Shown here: positions 1 through 6,648 of the stretch, piece by piece
Numbering within the stretch: position 1 is the stretch's first letter
How the letters are laid out: every line of letters starts with the position of its first letter
Source of the DNA: Candidatus Methanophagales archaeon ANME-1-THS
Lineage (GTDB): Archaea; Halobacteriota; Syntropharchaeia; Alkanophagales; Methanospirareceae
DNA: 21,019 nucleotides
Direction: 5' to 3'
NCBI GenBank assembly: GCA_004212135.1
Contig: RXIE01000177.1
Location: 1-21,019 of the forward strand
Position numbers and translations under genes: made by a program
Notes under the pieces: generated by a model
Seen by the model: the letters and a program-made list of their open reading frames with translations, nothing else
Told to the model about the DNA's origin: nothing
The model's database searches: none

Positions 1-186
1 AAGGGCGGGGTACGAAACCTGAGTGATGGGCGGGTAGAAGCGGTCTTTGAGGGCGAGAAGGAACGAGTGGAGGAGTTAATCGAATTCTGCCATCACGGTC
101 CACCCCCGGCGAAGGTTTCATCCGTAAAGGTCACCTGGGAGGAGTGTACGGGCGAGTTCAAAGATTTCTTCATTCGCTATCGATAA
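1..186 (+). CDS. Acylphosphatase, C-terminal part (gene cut by window edge)
   Basis: Frame 1 is open from the first base to the TAA at 184-186 and gives 61 residues. They begin KGGVRNLSDGRVEAVFEG, which matches the second half of the acylphosphatase fold (the GxVRNxxDGxVE strand-turn-strand including the substrate-positioning Asn). They then show the GPPPAKVSSVKVTWEE segment and end FKDFFIRYR, the usual F-x-I-x-Y C-terminus. Family members are about 90 residues long, so roughly the first 30, including the phosphate-binding Arg loop, lie outside the window. Acylphosphatases hydrolyse acyl phosphates such as carbamoyl or acetyl phosphate in the cytoplasm. The identification rests on motif recall; the family is short but distinctive. 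Confidence 0.85.
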   Translation, partial: KGGVRNLSDGRVEAVFEGEKERVEELIEFCHHGPPPAKVSSVKVTWEECTGEFKDFFIRYR

Positions 187-283
187 CCCAGATCGAGCCC
201 TAAAGCCATTTTTGAGCTTATTCTTCTTGCTCTCTCCTTTGAAAGATGCCACGTGCACATAGGGTCATCACAAACACGTTCTT

Positions 284-350
284 AGTACCGCGGGGTTCCA
301 CCCCCGCGACCCCGCAAGCCCTGTAAGGGCTTATCTTTCTTTAGAAAGAA
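284..350. terminator. Cluster of three consecutive hairpins between convergent genes
   Basis: Three inverted repeats follow one another. CGCGGGG (289-295) pairs with CCCCGCG (302-308). AAGCCCT (316-322) pairs with AGGGCTT (326-332) across a 3-nt gap. TTCTTT (337-342) pairs with AAAGAA (345-350). They lie between the acylphosphatase gene (plus) and the DUF498 gene (minus), so a bidirectional terminator or a dispersed palindromic repeat element are both possible. No second copy was seen in this window. Not a tRNA: the GGGGTTCCACCCCC part only mimics a T-arm and no other arms can be found. Confidence 0.45.
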
Positions 351-357
351 CATCTAG

Positions 358-696
358 TTAACAGGTCAGATGGAGCGCAGCTACCGCTTTTTTAGTTCGC
401 GAAAGATGATTGTAGAGTTCGCACGCCTTATCGGTCGGCTCAGCAATTAGCTCTATCCCCTGTGATTCGATATACGCTCGTGTTTGGGCTGATACGGTCA
501 GTACCCCGTATTTCCCCGTACCGACAATGAGCACCTCGGGCTTCTCGCTGACCACCGATTCGATATCCTCAATGTAGAGCGCATGTCCTTCCTTGCGCCA
601 CCAGTTGGCCTTGACGCGATCAGGGAAGATGAGCACATCGCGCGTATATACTTTTCCATCCACCACAATCCGGCCGAAGTCATACGAGTCGATCAT
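358..696 (-). CDS. Mth938-like domain protein (DUF498 family)
   Basis: A 112-residue protein with the family signature at the N-terminus (IDSYDFGRIVVDGKVYTRDVLIFPDRV), followed by WWRKEGH, a D-I-E-S-V segment and VLIVGTGKYGVLTVS. These are the conserved blocks of the Mth938/NDUFAF3-like (DUF498) fold, and the length is that of the family. The biochemical role of archaeal members is unknown; eukaryotic relatives assist assembly of respiratory complex I. The ATG at 694-696 is preceded by GGTGAGG at a good Shine-Dalgarno distance, which supports this start. It diverges from the SepCysS gene across about 70 bp and converges on the acylphosphatase gene. Confidence 0.85.
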   Translation of the reverse strand: MIDSYDFGRIVVDGKVYTRDVLIFPDRVKANWWRKEGHALYIEDIESVVSEKPEVLIVGTGKYGVLTVSAQTRAYIESQGIELIAEPTDKACELYNHLSRTKKAVAALHLTC

Positions 697-720
697 TTCT
701 CCTCACCTTGCCGTTCGGGG

Positions 721-731
721 CTTAAATTTAT
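721..731 (+). promoter_or_regulatory. Candidate TATA box for the SepCysS gene
   Basis: The AT-rich run CTTAAATTTAT is centred about 42 nt upstream of the ATG at 768. An archaeal start site 26-27 nt downstream would leave a leader of about 15 nt. No Shine-Dalgarno sequence is visible before the ATG. This is a pattern-based inference. Confidence 0.35.
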
Positions 732-767
732 TCTTAAGATGAGGTATATTAAATCAAACAGCGAAAA

Positions 768-2123
768 ATGGACCTACGGGTGCGTAAGATATATGAAGCT
801 CTGTTTGCACTTGAAGACCTGCGAGAACTCTTCAGGCATGCTGTACCTTCGGGCCTTACCAAAGCTGAAGAAGCGCAATTTTTGAATGGCATCGCTCGGG
901 TAGAGAGTATCATAAGAGAGCTCAAAGAGGGTAAGGGTAATCCCATTCAGGAGGTTATGGCAGGGCTCGAATTGAGGACGAGGGAGGAGGAGTTCATCAA
1001 TATCAATCCAATCCAGCCAGGCGGGAGGCTGACGCCCGAAGCGCGAAAAGCACTTATCGGATACGGGGATGGCTATTCGGTCTGCGATATGTGCCTGGAG
1101 GGCAGGCTCGATAAAATTCGAAAACCGCCCGTCGATGAATTTCATGCGGAACTGGCCGAATTTGTAGGCATGGACGAAGCGCGGGTGGTGCCGGGCGCGA
1201 GACGGGGTTTTCAGGCGGTTGCGTCCACGCTCCTCGAGAAGGGCGATATCGTGCTCGTCTCGGATCTGGCGCATTATACCGAATTCCTCGCAGTTGAAAT
1301 AGCCGGTGGGGTGATCAAAGAAGTGCCCTCAGGTCCGCAGAACATCGTTACCGGCGATGCCGTCGCGAATACCATCGAGCTAGTAAAAGAGAAGCTCGGG
1401 AAACTCCCAAAACTCATTATGCTCGAGCATTTTGATTACAGTTTCGGGAACGAGCATGATGTGGTGGGCGTGGGAAGGATTGCGAAGGAGTATGGCATCC
1501 CCTTTCTTTACAATGGCGCATATTCCGTGGGGGTGATGCCCGTCAATGGTAAGCAGATCGGCGCTGATTTCGTCGTGGGATCGGGACACAAGAGTATGGC
1601 CGCTGTTGCACCCTCGGGCGTCCTTGCCACGACGGATGAATGGGCACCCAGAATCTTCAGAAGCAGCCATATTGTCGGTGATATTACCGGCAGGAGCTTT
1701 GAGAATAAAGAGCCTGAGATGATGGGCTGCACGCTGATGGGCGGAACCCTGCTCTCCCTGATGGCTTCGTTCCCCGCGGTGAAAGAACGTGTGAAACGCT
1801 GGGATGAAGAGGTAGAAAAATCGAATTACTTCATCCGCGAGTTCTTACGCATAGAAGGGAACAAAGTGGCAAGTGAATTTGCACGTAAACATACGCTTTC
1901 GAAGGTGAATACCCGGGAGAGCTTTGACCAGATCGCGAAGACGCATAAACGAAGAGGGTACTTCCTCAGTGACGAATTGAAGCACAAGAAGATTGTGGGC
2001 GAATTCGCAGGTTCGACACGGGTATGGAAGCTCAGTACCTATGGGTTGAGCTGGAGCAGAATAAAGTACCTCAGCGAGGCGTTTATCGAAATAGCAGAAA
2101 AGTATGGATTGGCGGTACGATAA
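768..2123 (+). CDS. pscS: O-phosphoseryl-tRNA:Cys-tRNA synthase (SepCysS) with N-terminal extension
   Basis: This PLP enzyme converts phosphoseryl-tRNA(Cys) to Cys-tRNA(Cys), the second step of tRNA-dependent cysteine synthesis in methanogens and relatives. Visible landmarks are the N-terminal core block EEEFININPIQPGGRLT (from about residue 73), the CDMC pair (C106 and C109), SGHKS with the PLP lysine K275, and C321 in MMGCTL. The two N-terminal cysteines and the third one match the three essential cysteines known from the Methanocaldococcus enzyme (C64, C67, C272), so the catalytic set is complete. The offset of about 42 residues, and the 72 residues before the core block, mean this protein carries an extra N-terminal helical segment that resembles a fused SepCysE-like helper region. 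SepRS, the partner enzyme, is not in the window. Confidence 0.95.
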   Translation: MDLRVRKIYEALFALEDLRELFRHAVPSGLTKAEEAQFLNGIARVESIIRELKEGKGNPIQEVMAGLELRTREEEFININPIQPGGRLTPEARKALIGYGDGYSVCDMCLEGRLDKIRKPPVDEFHAELAEFVGMDEARVVPGARRGFQAVASTLLEKGDIVLVSDLAHYTEFLAVEIAGGVIKEVPSGPQNIVTGDAVANTIELVKEKLGKLPKLIMLEHFDYSFGNEHDVVGVGRIAKEYGIPFLYNGAYSVGVMPVNGKQIGADFVVGSGHKSMAAVAPSGVLATTDEWAPRIFRSSHIVGDITGRSFENKEPEMMGCTLMGGTLLSLMASFPAVKERVKRWDEEVEKSNYFIREFLRIEGNKVASEFARKHTLSKVNTRESFDQIAKTHKRRGYFLSDELKHKKIVGEFAGSTRVWKLSTYGLSWSRIKYLSEAFIEIAEKYGLAVR

Positions 2124-2141
2124 CCTGAACTAATCCATTCA

Positions 2142-2174
2142 AGAGCAAAAAAGAAAAAAGGGGAAAAAAGAAAT
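2142..2174 (-). terminator. U-rich terminator tract of the cysteine-repeat gene
   Basis: Read on the minus strand, the bases after the stop codon at 2184-2186 contain several runs of T separated by short CCCC or C interruptions. This is the usual form of an archaeal oligo-T terminator. It lies directly downstream of the 25-bp inverted repeat. On the plus strand it is A-rich, so it is not a terminator for SepCysS. Confidence 0.5.
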
Positions 2175-2311
2175 AACAGGGGTTTATCTTCTTCTCCGCA
2201 CCAGGTATGCGACTGCTACTAGTCCGGCGACCGCGAATACCGCTTCGAATCCAGGCACTTTTAAGGTTATATTCGTCTCATCAGTCGCGGAGAAGAAGAT
2301 AAACCCCTGTT
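2175..2311. repeat. Perfect 25-bp inverted repeat (2175-2199 and 2287-2311) over a gene's 3' end
   Basis: The 25 bases at 2175-2199 are the exact reverse complement of 2287-2311, with an 87-base spacer. The left arm contains the last codons and the stop of the cysteine-repeat protein (the RRRR tail of the sorting signal). The right arm encodes the KQGFIFFSA segment of the same protein. A match of this length at this distance is not expected by chance. In the mRNA it could fold into a long stem just before the oligo-U tract. Confidence 0.9.
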
Positions 2312-3578
2312 TTACGAGGGCTTTGTAGACCAGAGGCGGGGCGTTATCCGGAATGGTAATCGGAAATTGTTGTACCAGTGGTGGTGCGCCGGTTACCGGG
2401 ATCGAAGGATATTCAAAGGTCTTCTCAAAGCCAAATGCAGTGATGGCTATCGTAAGATCCATGGTGCCTTCCCACGTCTCAGGGCTCCACTCGACTTTAA
2501 TCTTGTACGTCACGGTATCTCCCGGTTTTGCAGTTATGTTTTCAGGAACAACTTCAACGGAAAGGCTCTCTAAAGGCACGGCCTTTGCAACTGGAGCGGT
2601 TCTCGCATAGCAATACCTGGGCTTCTGGTATTCATCATACCCGCAGAATATCTTCTCTCCCCTGCATAGCGCAAAGCCGAGTTTATTCGCTTCATCAACG
2701 GCTAAGCAGACACAACCTTCCCCGCATACCGGAGTGGGGGTGGGCGTGGCCGAAGGTTTCTGATAGCAGTACATGGGGTTTCCAGACTGATCGTATCCGC
2801 AGATGATTTTTTCGCCTTTACAGAGCTCATAGCCAAGCTCTTTCGCTTCCGCTGCAGTTAGACAGACACAGCCCTCAGGGCAGGAAGGCTTTTCTTCTTC
2901 GACCGTTCTGAAGCAGTACTTATAAATACCCTGTTGAGCATCGATCACTTCACATCGTATCAAATTTCCCTGTGCATCGGTGCAGAAATCGAGATTTCGT
3001 TTATAACCCTCGTCCTTGGATAGACATGCACAGCCCGTGGGACATTCTTTTACAGTTACAGGTTTTTCGTAACAATAAAGCGGTTTCTGGTACTGGTCAT
3101 AGCCGCAGATCTTCTGTATGCCCTGGCAGAGGACATAGCCATACTTCTTCGCCTCTTCTTCGGTTACGCAGGTGCAGCCCTCGGGGCATACGGGAGTGGG
3201 CGAGGGAGAGACGGAGGGTCTCTGATAGCAATAGAGGGGTTTCTGGTACTGGTCATAGCCGCAGATCTTCTGTATGCCCTGGCAGAGGACATAGCCATAC
3301 TTCTTCGCCTCTTCTTCGGTTACACAGGTGCAGCCCTCGGGGCATACGGGAGTGGGCGAGGGAGAGACGGAGGGTTTCTTATAGCAGTACATAGGGTTCT
3401 TGTATTGGTCATAGCCACAGATTTCTTTTGAACAGAGGACATAGCCATACTTCTTCGCCTCTTCCTCGGTTGCACAGAAGCATCCTTCAGGGCACACGGC
3501 TGCGCAGATAGAGGGTATCAAAAGCAGTAGTATCACACCAATCAAGAGCGTCACTATTGTTGCGTCTCTACAGTTCAT
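2184..3578 (-). CDS. Secreted six-repeat cysteine-rich surface protein with PGF-CTERM tail
   Basis: The protein has a signal-peptide-like N-terminus (hydrophobic run VTLLIGVILLLLIPSICAA). Six repeats of about 50 residues follow, each with six cysteines in the order CPEGCxC, then LC, ICGYD and YCY, joined by Ser/Pro/Thr linkers. The fourth repeat is divergent. After the repeats comes a domain of about 100 residues (from about PLESLSVEVVPENITAKPGD) that looks like a beta-sandwich. The C-terminus is VPGF, a hydrophobic helix, then RRRR: the PGF-CTERM signal handled by archaeosortase A and associated with lipid anchoring at the cell surface. Start choice: an upstream in-frame GTG at 3591-3593 lies inside the Shine-Dalgarno run GGAGGTGA, so the ATG at 3576-3578 is preferred. 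The longer version would add MNKKK, which would give a more basic n-region, so it stays possible. Function is unknown; the spaced cysteines suggest disulphide-bonded or metal-binding modules outside the cell. Confidence 0.85.
   Translation of the reverse strand: MNCRDATIVTLLIGVILLLLIPSICAAVCPEGCFCATEEEAKKYGYVLCSKEICGYDQYKNPMYCYKKPSVSPSPTPVCPEGCTCVTEEEAKKYGYVLCQGIQKICGYDQYQKPLYCYQRPSVSPSPTPVCPEGCTCVTEEEAKKYGYVLCQGIQKICGYDQYQKPLYCYEKPVTVKECPTGCACLSKDEGYKRNLDFCTDAQGNLIRCEVIDAQQGIYKYCFRTVEEEKPSCPEGCVCLTAAEAKELGYELCKGEKIICGYDQSGNPMYCYQKPSATPTPTPVCGEGCVCLAVDEANKLGFALCRGEKIFCGYDEYQKPRYCYARTAPVAKAVPLESLSVEVVPENITAKPGDTVTYKIKVEWSPETWEGTMDLTIAITAFGFEKTFEYPSIPVTGAPPLVQQFPITIPDNAPPLVYKALVKQGFIFFSATDETNITLKVPGFEAVFAVAGLVAVAYLVRRRR
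3082..3393 (-). repeat. Two near-identical 156-bp tandem units inside the cysteine-repeat gene
   Basis: The unit starting at 3082 recurs at 3238, a period of 156 bp (52 codons, so the frame is kept). About 140 bp are nearly identical, with a single G/A change near the start of the CxC motif and a few changes at the linker end. The other repeats of the gene are much more divergent, so these two (repeats 2 and 3 of the protein) come from a recent duplication. Confidence 0.85.
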
Positions 3579-3764
3579 TTTCTTTTTATTCACCTCCTCA
3601 TTTAGTTCAGCATTCAGGCTTTAATAGAATGTCCGCATACCCTTAAAAGCTTTGTTGCTCGTACTATATGCAAAACTATTGCTGCTCCCGCGACGTGAGC
3701 GCGTATAATCACGAGAAAAACAGGAGAATATGGGTCTTATTTTGGCAATAAACTAAGAATTATC

Positions 3765-4817
3765 ATGGACTACTGTCTGCTCTGCGGTAAGCAGTATGCA
3801 ACCTCAATCCTGCAGGTGTGTGGTGAGTGCATCCGAAGTGGCAGAGCGGAAGCACTGGCGTATGCGAAAGCCGCGCATAGACAGATAAGGGCGCGCTACA
3901 ATCTCCCGGCAGAACCGCCGAAGAGTGCCGGCGGAATTCCCTGTTCTCTCTGCTCGAACGAGTGTGTCATGGCAGAGGGTGAGCTCAGCTATTGCGGGCT
4001 GAAAGAGAATGTTAACGGTAACTTGAGGTCCTTAATACCTGATGACCATGCCTTACTGTATGCCTACCGTGACCCGCTTCCCACCAACTGTTGCGCAGCG
4101 TGGTTCTGTCCCGGTTCATCGCAGTACGGCAAGGTGAATATCGCAGTCTTCTTCTACAGTTGCAACTTCAATTGCATCTTCTGCCAGAATGCCTCGCATA
4201 AAGAGTTCGGCATTGTCCAGCCCGTGCGTCTGAACGAGTTTGTTGCAAGCGTAAAACGGTATGAGAACGCATATTGTGTCTGTTACTTTGGTGGGAGTCC
4301 AGAGCCCCAGCTTCCCTTTGCGATACGCGCTTCCGAGTCGATTGGGGCATCGAAAAACCTCAGGATATGCTGGGAATGGAACGGCTGTGGCAATCATGGT
4401 CTGGTGAGGCGAGCGGCGGAGCTCTCTGTGCAAAGTGGTGGAATTATCAAATTTGACCTCAAGGCATTTGACCCAAACCTGAGCAGAGCGCTGAGTGGTG
4501 TTCCTAATGCGCGGGCGTACGAAAACTTTGAGCTGATCGCAACTGAATTCTTTGACCAGTCCAATCCCCCGGTACTTACCGCTACGACCTTGCTCGTGCC
4601 GTTTTACATAGACGAGCGTGAAGTCGAGCGTATCGCGTCCTTTATCGCGAACCTCAATCCTGAGATACCCTATTCACTGCTCGTCTTCCATCCGCAGTTC
4701 TATATGCGCGATATGCCCATCACACCGAGAGAACAGGTATACCGCTGCTATGAAGCGGCGAAACGGCATTTGAAGAACGTGAACATCGGGAATCAGCACT
4801 TACTTGGGTTGTTTTGA
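3765..4817 (+). CDS. Radical SAM protein, PflX / pyruvate-formate-lyase-activase-like (COG1313 type)
   Basis: The 350-residue protein contains CNFNCIFCQN (C133, C137, C140), the CxxxCxxC site for the [4Fe-4S] cluster and S-adenosylmethionine. The segment YFGGSPEPQLPFAI resembles the SAM-contacting GG-P region. The N-terminus has further cysteine pairs, CLLC (C4, C7) with CGEC (C19, C22) and CSLCSNEC with a later CGL (C60, C63, C67, C77), likely zinc or cluster ligands typical of this archaeal subgroup. The C-terminus runs YMRDMPITPREQV to NVNIGNQHLLGLF. The substrate of this family is not established. The ATG at 3765 has no Shine-Dalgarno sequence, and a weak TATA-like CTTATTTT lies about 25 nt upstream, so the transcript may be leaderless. 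A copy of its last 38 codons lies downstream at 5653-5766. Confidence 0.85.
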   Translation: MDYCLLCGKQYATSILQVCGECIRSGRAEALAYAKAAHRQIRARYNLPAEPPKSAGGIPCSLCSNECVMAEGELSYCGLKENVNGNLRSLIPDDHALLYAYRDPLPTNCCAAWFCPGSSQYGKVNIAVFFYSCNFNCIFCQNASHKEFGIVQPVRLNEFVASVKRYENAYCVCYFGGSPEPQLPFAIRASESIGASKNLRICWEWNGCGNHGLVRRAAELSVQSGGIIKFDLKAFDPNLSRALSGVPNARAYENFELIATEFFDQSNPPVLTATTLLVPFYIDEREVERIASFIANLNPEIPYSLLVFHPQFYMRDMPITPREQVYRCYEAAKRHLKNVNIGNQHLLGLF

Positions 4818-4850
4818 TATAATACGTTGTTATTGTAAAAAGTTCAGCAT

Positions 4851-5261
4851 TTATTCTTTCTTTGAGCGATGCCCTCGAAATCTCAGAACCTGTACATTCA
4901 CCTCTTCAAAATGCTCATCATCGGTCACCACAGGTGCGTCAATGAGATATGCGCTTGCCGCGATCAATGCATCAGCTATTGGAATTGCCTGAATTTTGTA
5001 TTCCCCCGCCCTCATCGCTATATCCTCGTTTATCGGAACTATCTGTAAATTCGAGCGCCTTAGCTGCTCTATCCGTTCCTTCGCAACTCGTTCTCCTATA
5101 CGCCTCGAATAGAGATAGTAGAGTTCTGTAATTGTAATAGCACTTATAAATCCTCCCGCTCTGGTTTCATCGATCTCTTTTAGAATCACTTCAACTTTAT
5201 CCGCACCGTCTTCATTGTTAAAGAATGCAATTAGTGCCTTCGTATCCAGAAGGTAGTTCAT
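4851..5261 (-). CDS. vapC: VapC-type PIN-domain ribonuclease toxin
   Basis: A 136-residue PIN domain with the acidic metal-binding residues in the usual order: D6 (NYLLDTKALIAFF), E46 (SAITITELYYL), D97 (IPIADALIAASA) and D114/D115 (VVTDDEHFEE). Family members cut RNA (tRNA, rRNA or mRNA) when freed from their antitoxin. It lies downstream of the AbrB-type antitoxin gene on the same strand with a gap of about 60 nt. The ATG at 5259-5261 has the Shine-Dalgarno sequence GGAGG close upstream; that site sits in a small hairpin. The module is inserted between the radical SAM gene and a duplicated remnant of its 3' end. Confidence 0.9.
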   Translation of the reverse strand: MNYLLDTKALIAFFNNEDGADKVEVILKEIDETRAGGFISAITITELYYLYSRRIGERVAKERIEQLRRSNLQIVPINEDIAMRAGEYKIQAIPIADALIAASAYLIDAPVVTDDEHFEEVNVQVLRFRGHRSKKE

Positions 5262-5269
5262 CTTTTTAT

Positions 5270-5282
5270 CCCCTCCTAGGGG
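5270..5282 (-). promoter_or_regulatory. Palindrome containing the vapC ribosome binding site
   Basis: On the minus strand CCCCT and AGGGG are separated by three bases, and the purine-rich side forms the Shine-Dalgarno sequence AGGAGG of vapC. In RNA a short stem could mask the site; in DNA it could be an operator half-site pair. Folding energy was not computed. Confidence 0.4.
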
Positions 5283-5321
5283 TCTGTGGAAATGGACTGA
5301 ATTAAGTCTTCAAAGGGTCGT

Positions 5322-5564
5322 TTATGTCTCCCCTCCCTGCTCGAATTCATCATTCCACTCTTCCCTGAGCGTATCGACCTCTTCTGACGCATTCTTCAAC
5401 GTATCTATCCCTCTCAGCTTCGATAGTTTTGTGACGGGCTTCAGTATCACTGTCTCGTGCTTTCGCTCGATGAGCAAATTATCACCAGCAGATAGCCCTA
5501 GTTCCTTTCGTATCCGTGCAGGGATGACGATCTGCCCCTTCACCGATAATTTTACAATTTCCAT
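5322..5564 (-). CDS. vapB: AbrB/SpoVT-family antitoxin (VapB-like)
   Basis: An 80-residue protein beginning MEIVKLSVKGQIVIPARIRKELGL, the swapped-hairpin AbrB DNA-binding motif (K-GQIVIPxxIRKxLGL). It continues with AGDNLLIERKHETVILKP and ends in an acidic tail (about residues 55-80) of the kind that wraps and blocks the partner PIN toxin. It is the first gene of the pair, as is normal for vapBC. These antitoxins usually repress their own promoter. The ATG at 5562-5564 lacks a Shine-Dalgarno sequence; a TATA-like CTTTAATAG about 36 nt upstream suggests a short leader. Confidence 0.9.
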   Translation of the reverse strand: MEIVKLSVKGQIVIPARIRKELGLSAGDNLLIERKHETVILKPVTKLSKLRGIDTLKNASEEVDTLREEWNDEFEQGGET

Positions 5565-5652
5565 GTTTGCTACAATTATTTATAAGTAATACAACCTATT
5601 AAAGTTTTACATTCTGAATGACGACTCACCATTCCACTATCCCGAGTTCTTA

Positions 5653-5766
5653 ATGCGCGATATGCTAATCACACCGAGAGAGCAGGTGCATCGCTGCTAT
5701 GAAGCGGCGAAAAGGCATTTGAAGAACGTGAACATCGGGAATCAGCACTTGCTTGGACTGATTTGA
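5653..5766 (+). pseudogene. Duplicated 3' fragment of the radical SAM gene
   Basis: These 114 bases align without gaps to 4704-4817, the last 38 codons of the upstream radical SAM gene including its stop, with 11 mismatches (about 90 % identity). Both copies encode MRDM-ITPREQV-RCYEAAKRHLKNVNIGNQHLLGL. Upstream in the same frame a few codons (FHYPEF) still resemble the family, but the rest of the gene and any start are missing. Several differences are synonymous, which suggests that it was once a selected paralogue or that divergence is old. It brackets vapBC together with the intact gene. Confidence 0.85.
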
Positions 5767-5832
5767 TATTATAGAGGAGGATATGGTAGAAGCTCGCTGA
5801 CTTAGCTGCTGCTGAATACATACCCCTCTATT

Positions 5833-6648
5833 CTATAAACATTGCTTATAATAGCTAGCAAGACCAGCGGGATTTAGGAGGGCACGGAAAGTAGTAAAGG
5901 CAGCAATGACGCTATCAATGGCATCGCCGTGATGATCGCCTATGACCTCTCTTCGTAAAGCTGTGGGGATGCTCAGGGAACTCATCTCCTCGAGGCTTTC
6001 AAGAATATGTGCCCTTGCGACGTGATGCTTCTCCTTCCTGCCCTTATAGGGTGAATAGACACCTATCCGCTTCAACGTCGATGCGGGGCACACCTCAAGG
6101 AGCCACGGTTTGACCGAAAGTGGCCTCTGCATGGGTAGCACACATACCAATTGGTTCCTCAAAAGTGGGCCGAGCAGATCACGGATCCCAAAGTAGGTCT
6201 GGCGATAGAGCCGCAAGTTATAAGGTGAAAAGGGGGTCTGACTCTCCACATCGGTGACTCGCCTTAACTCAGAACCACCTGCATCTGAAAGGCAGGACTT
6301 ATGGAATTCTTCAGGGCTTGAGTAGCGTTGAGGAAAAGACAAAACAAAATCCTCCCAACTGTCTGTATTAACCAGAGAGCGGGGTAGCCCGAAAGGGAAA
6401 TCAAACCCGAACGCACACACCCCTTCCCTTTCGATGAAATTACGAAGCGCTGCAAGGCACCTGTTGAGATCTCTCCCTGAGCCCTTCAGGTTTTCCGCTC
6501 TACAACAGTCTTCAATTCGCAGACCCCACTCTTCGACTGTGGCGCTCGCAATCCATATCTTTTTTCCGGCATCTGCAGCAGCGCTGAAGTCCACACCGTA
6601 GATTCGATGTCTTTTTACAGTACCGATAGGTACTCCTTCAACTCCCAT
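5833..6648 (-). CDS. DUF429-family protein, RNase H-fold predicted nuclease
   Basis: About 271 residues. The N-terminal strand IYGVDFSAAADAGKKIWIA matches the DUF429 opening motif. Acidic residues fall at the positions expected for an RNase H-like site: D20 (GVDFSA), D83 (GFDFPFGLP), E185 (LLEVCPAST) and D242/D245 (HGDAIDSVIAAF). The function of the family is unknown. An ATG at 6678 would give a 64-bp overlap with the glnA 3' end and ten more residues; the ATG at 6648 (34-bp overlap) is preferred because conserved sequence begins only after it. No Shine-Dalgarno sequence is clear at either, so translation may be coupled to glnA. It probably shares the glnA transcript. Confidence 0.7.
   Translation of the reverse strand: MGVEGVPIGTVKRHRIYGVDFSAAADAGKKIWIASATVEEWGLRIEDCCRAENLKGSGRDLNRCLAALRNFIEREGVCAFGFDFPFGLPRSLVNTDSWEDFVLSFPQRYSSPEEFHKSCLSDAGGSELRRVTDVESQTPFSPYNLRLYRQTYFGIRDLLGPLLRNQLVCVLPMQRPLSVKPWLLEVCPASTLKRIGVYSPYKGRKEKHHVARAHILESLEEMSSLSIPTALRREVIGDHHGDAIDSVIAAFTTFRALLNPAGLASYYKQCL

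Noticed and set aside
289..308. Possible tRNA T-arm (GGGGTTCCACCCCC).
   Set aside because: No acceptor, D or anticodon arms can be built around it, and the loop does not fit the TTCRANY pattern.
2972..3394. A 140-codon plus-strand frame with internal repeats opposite the cysteine-repeat gene.
   Set aside because: Its repeats simply mirror the 156-bp tandem units of the real minus-strand gene.
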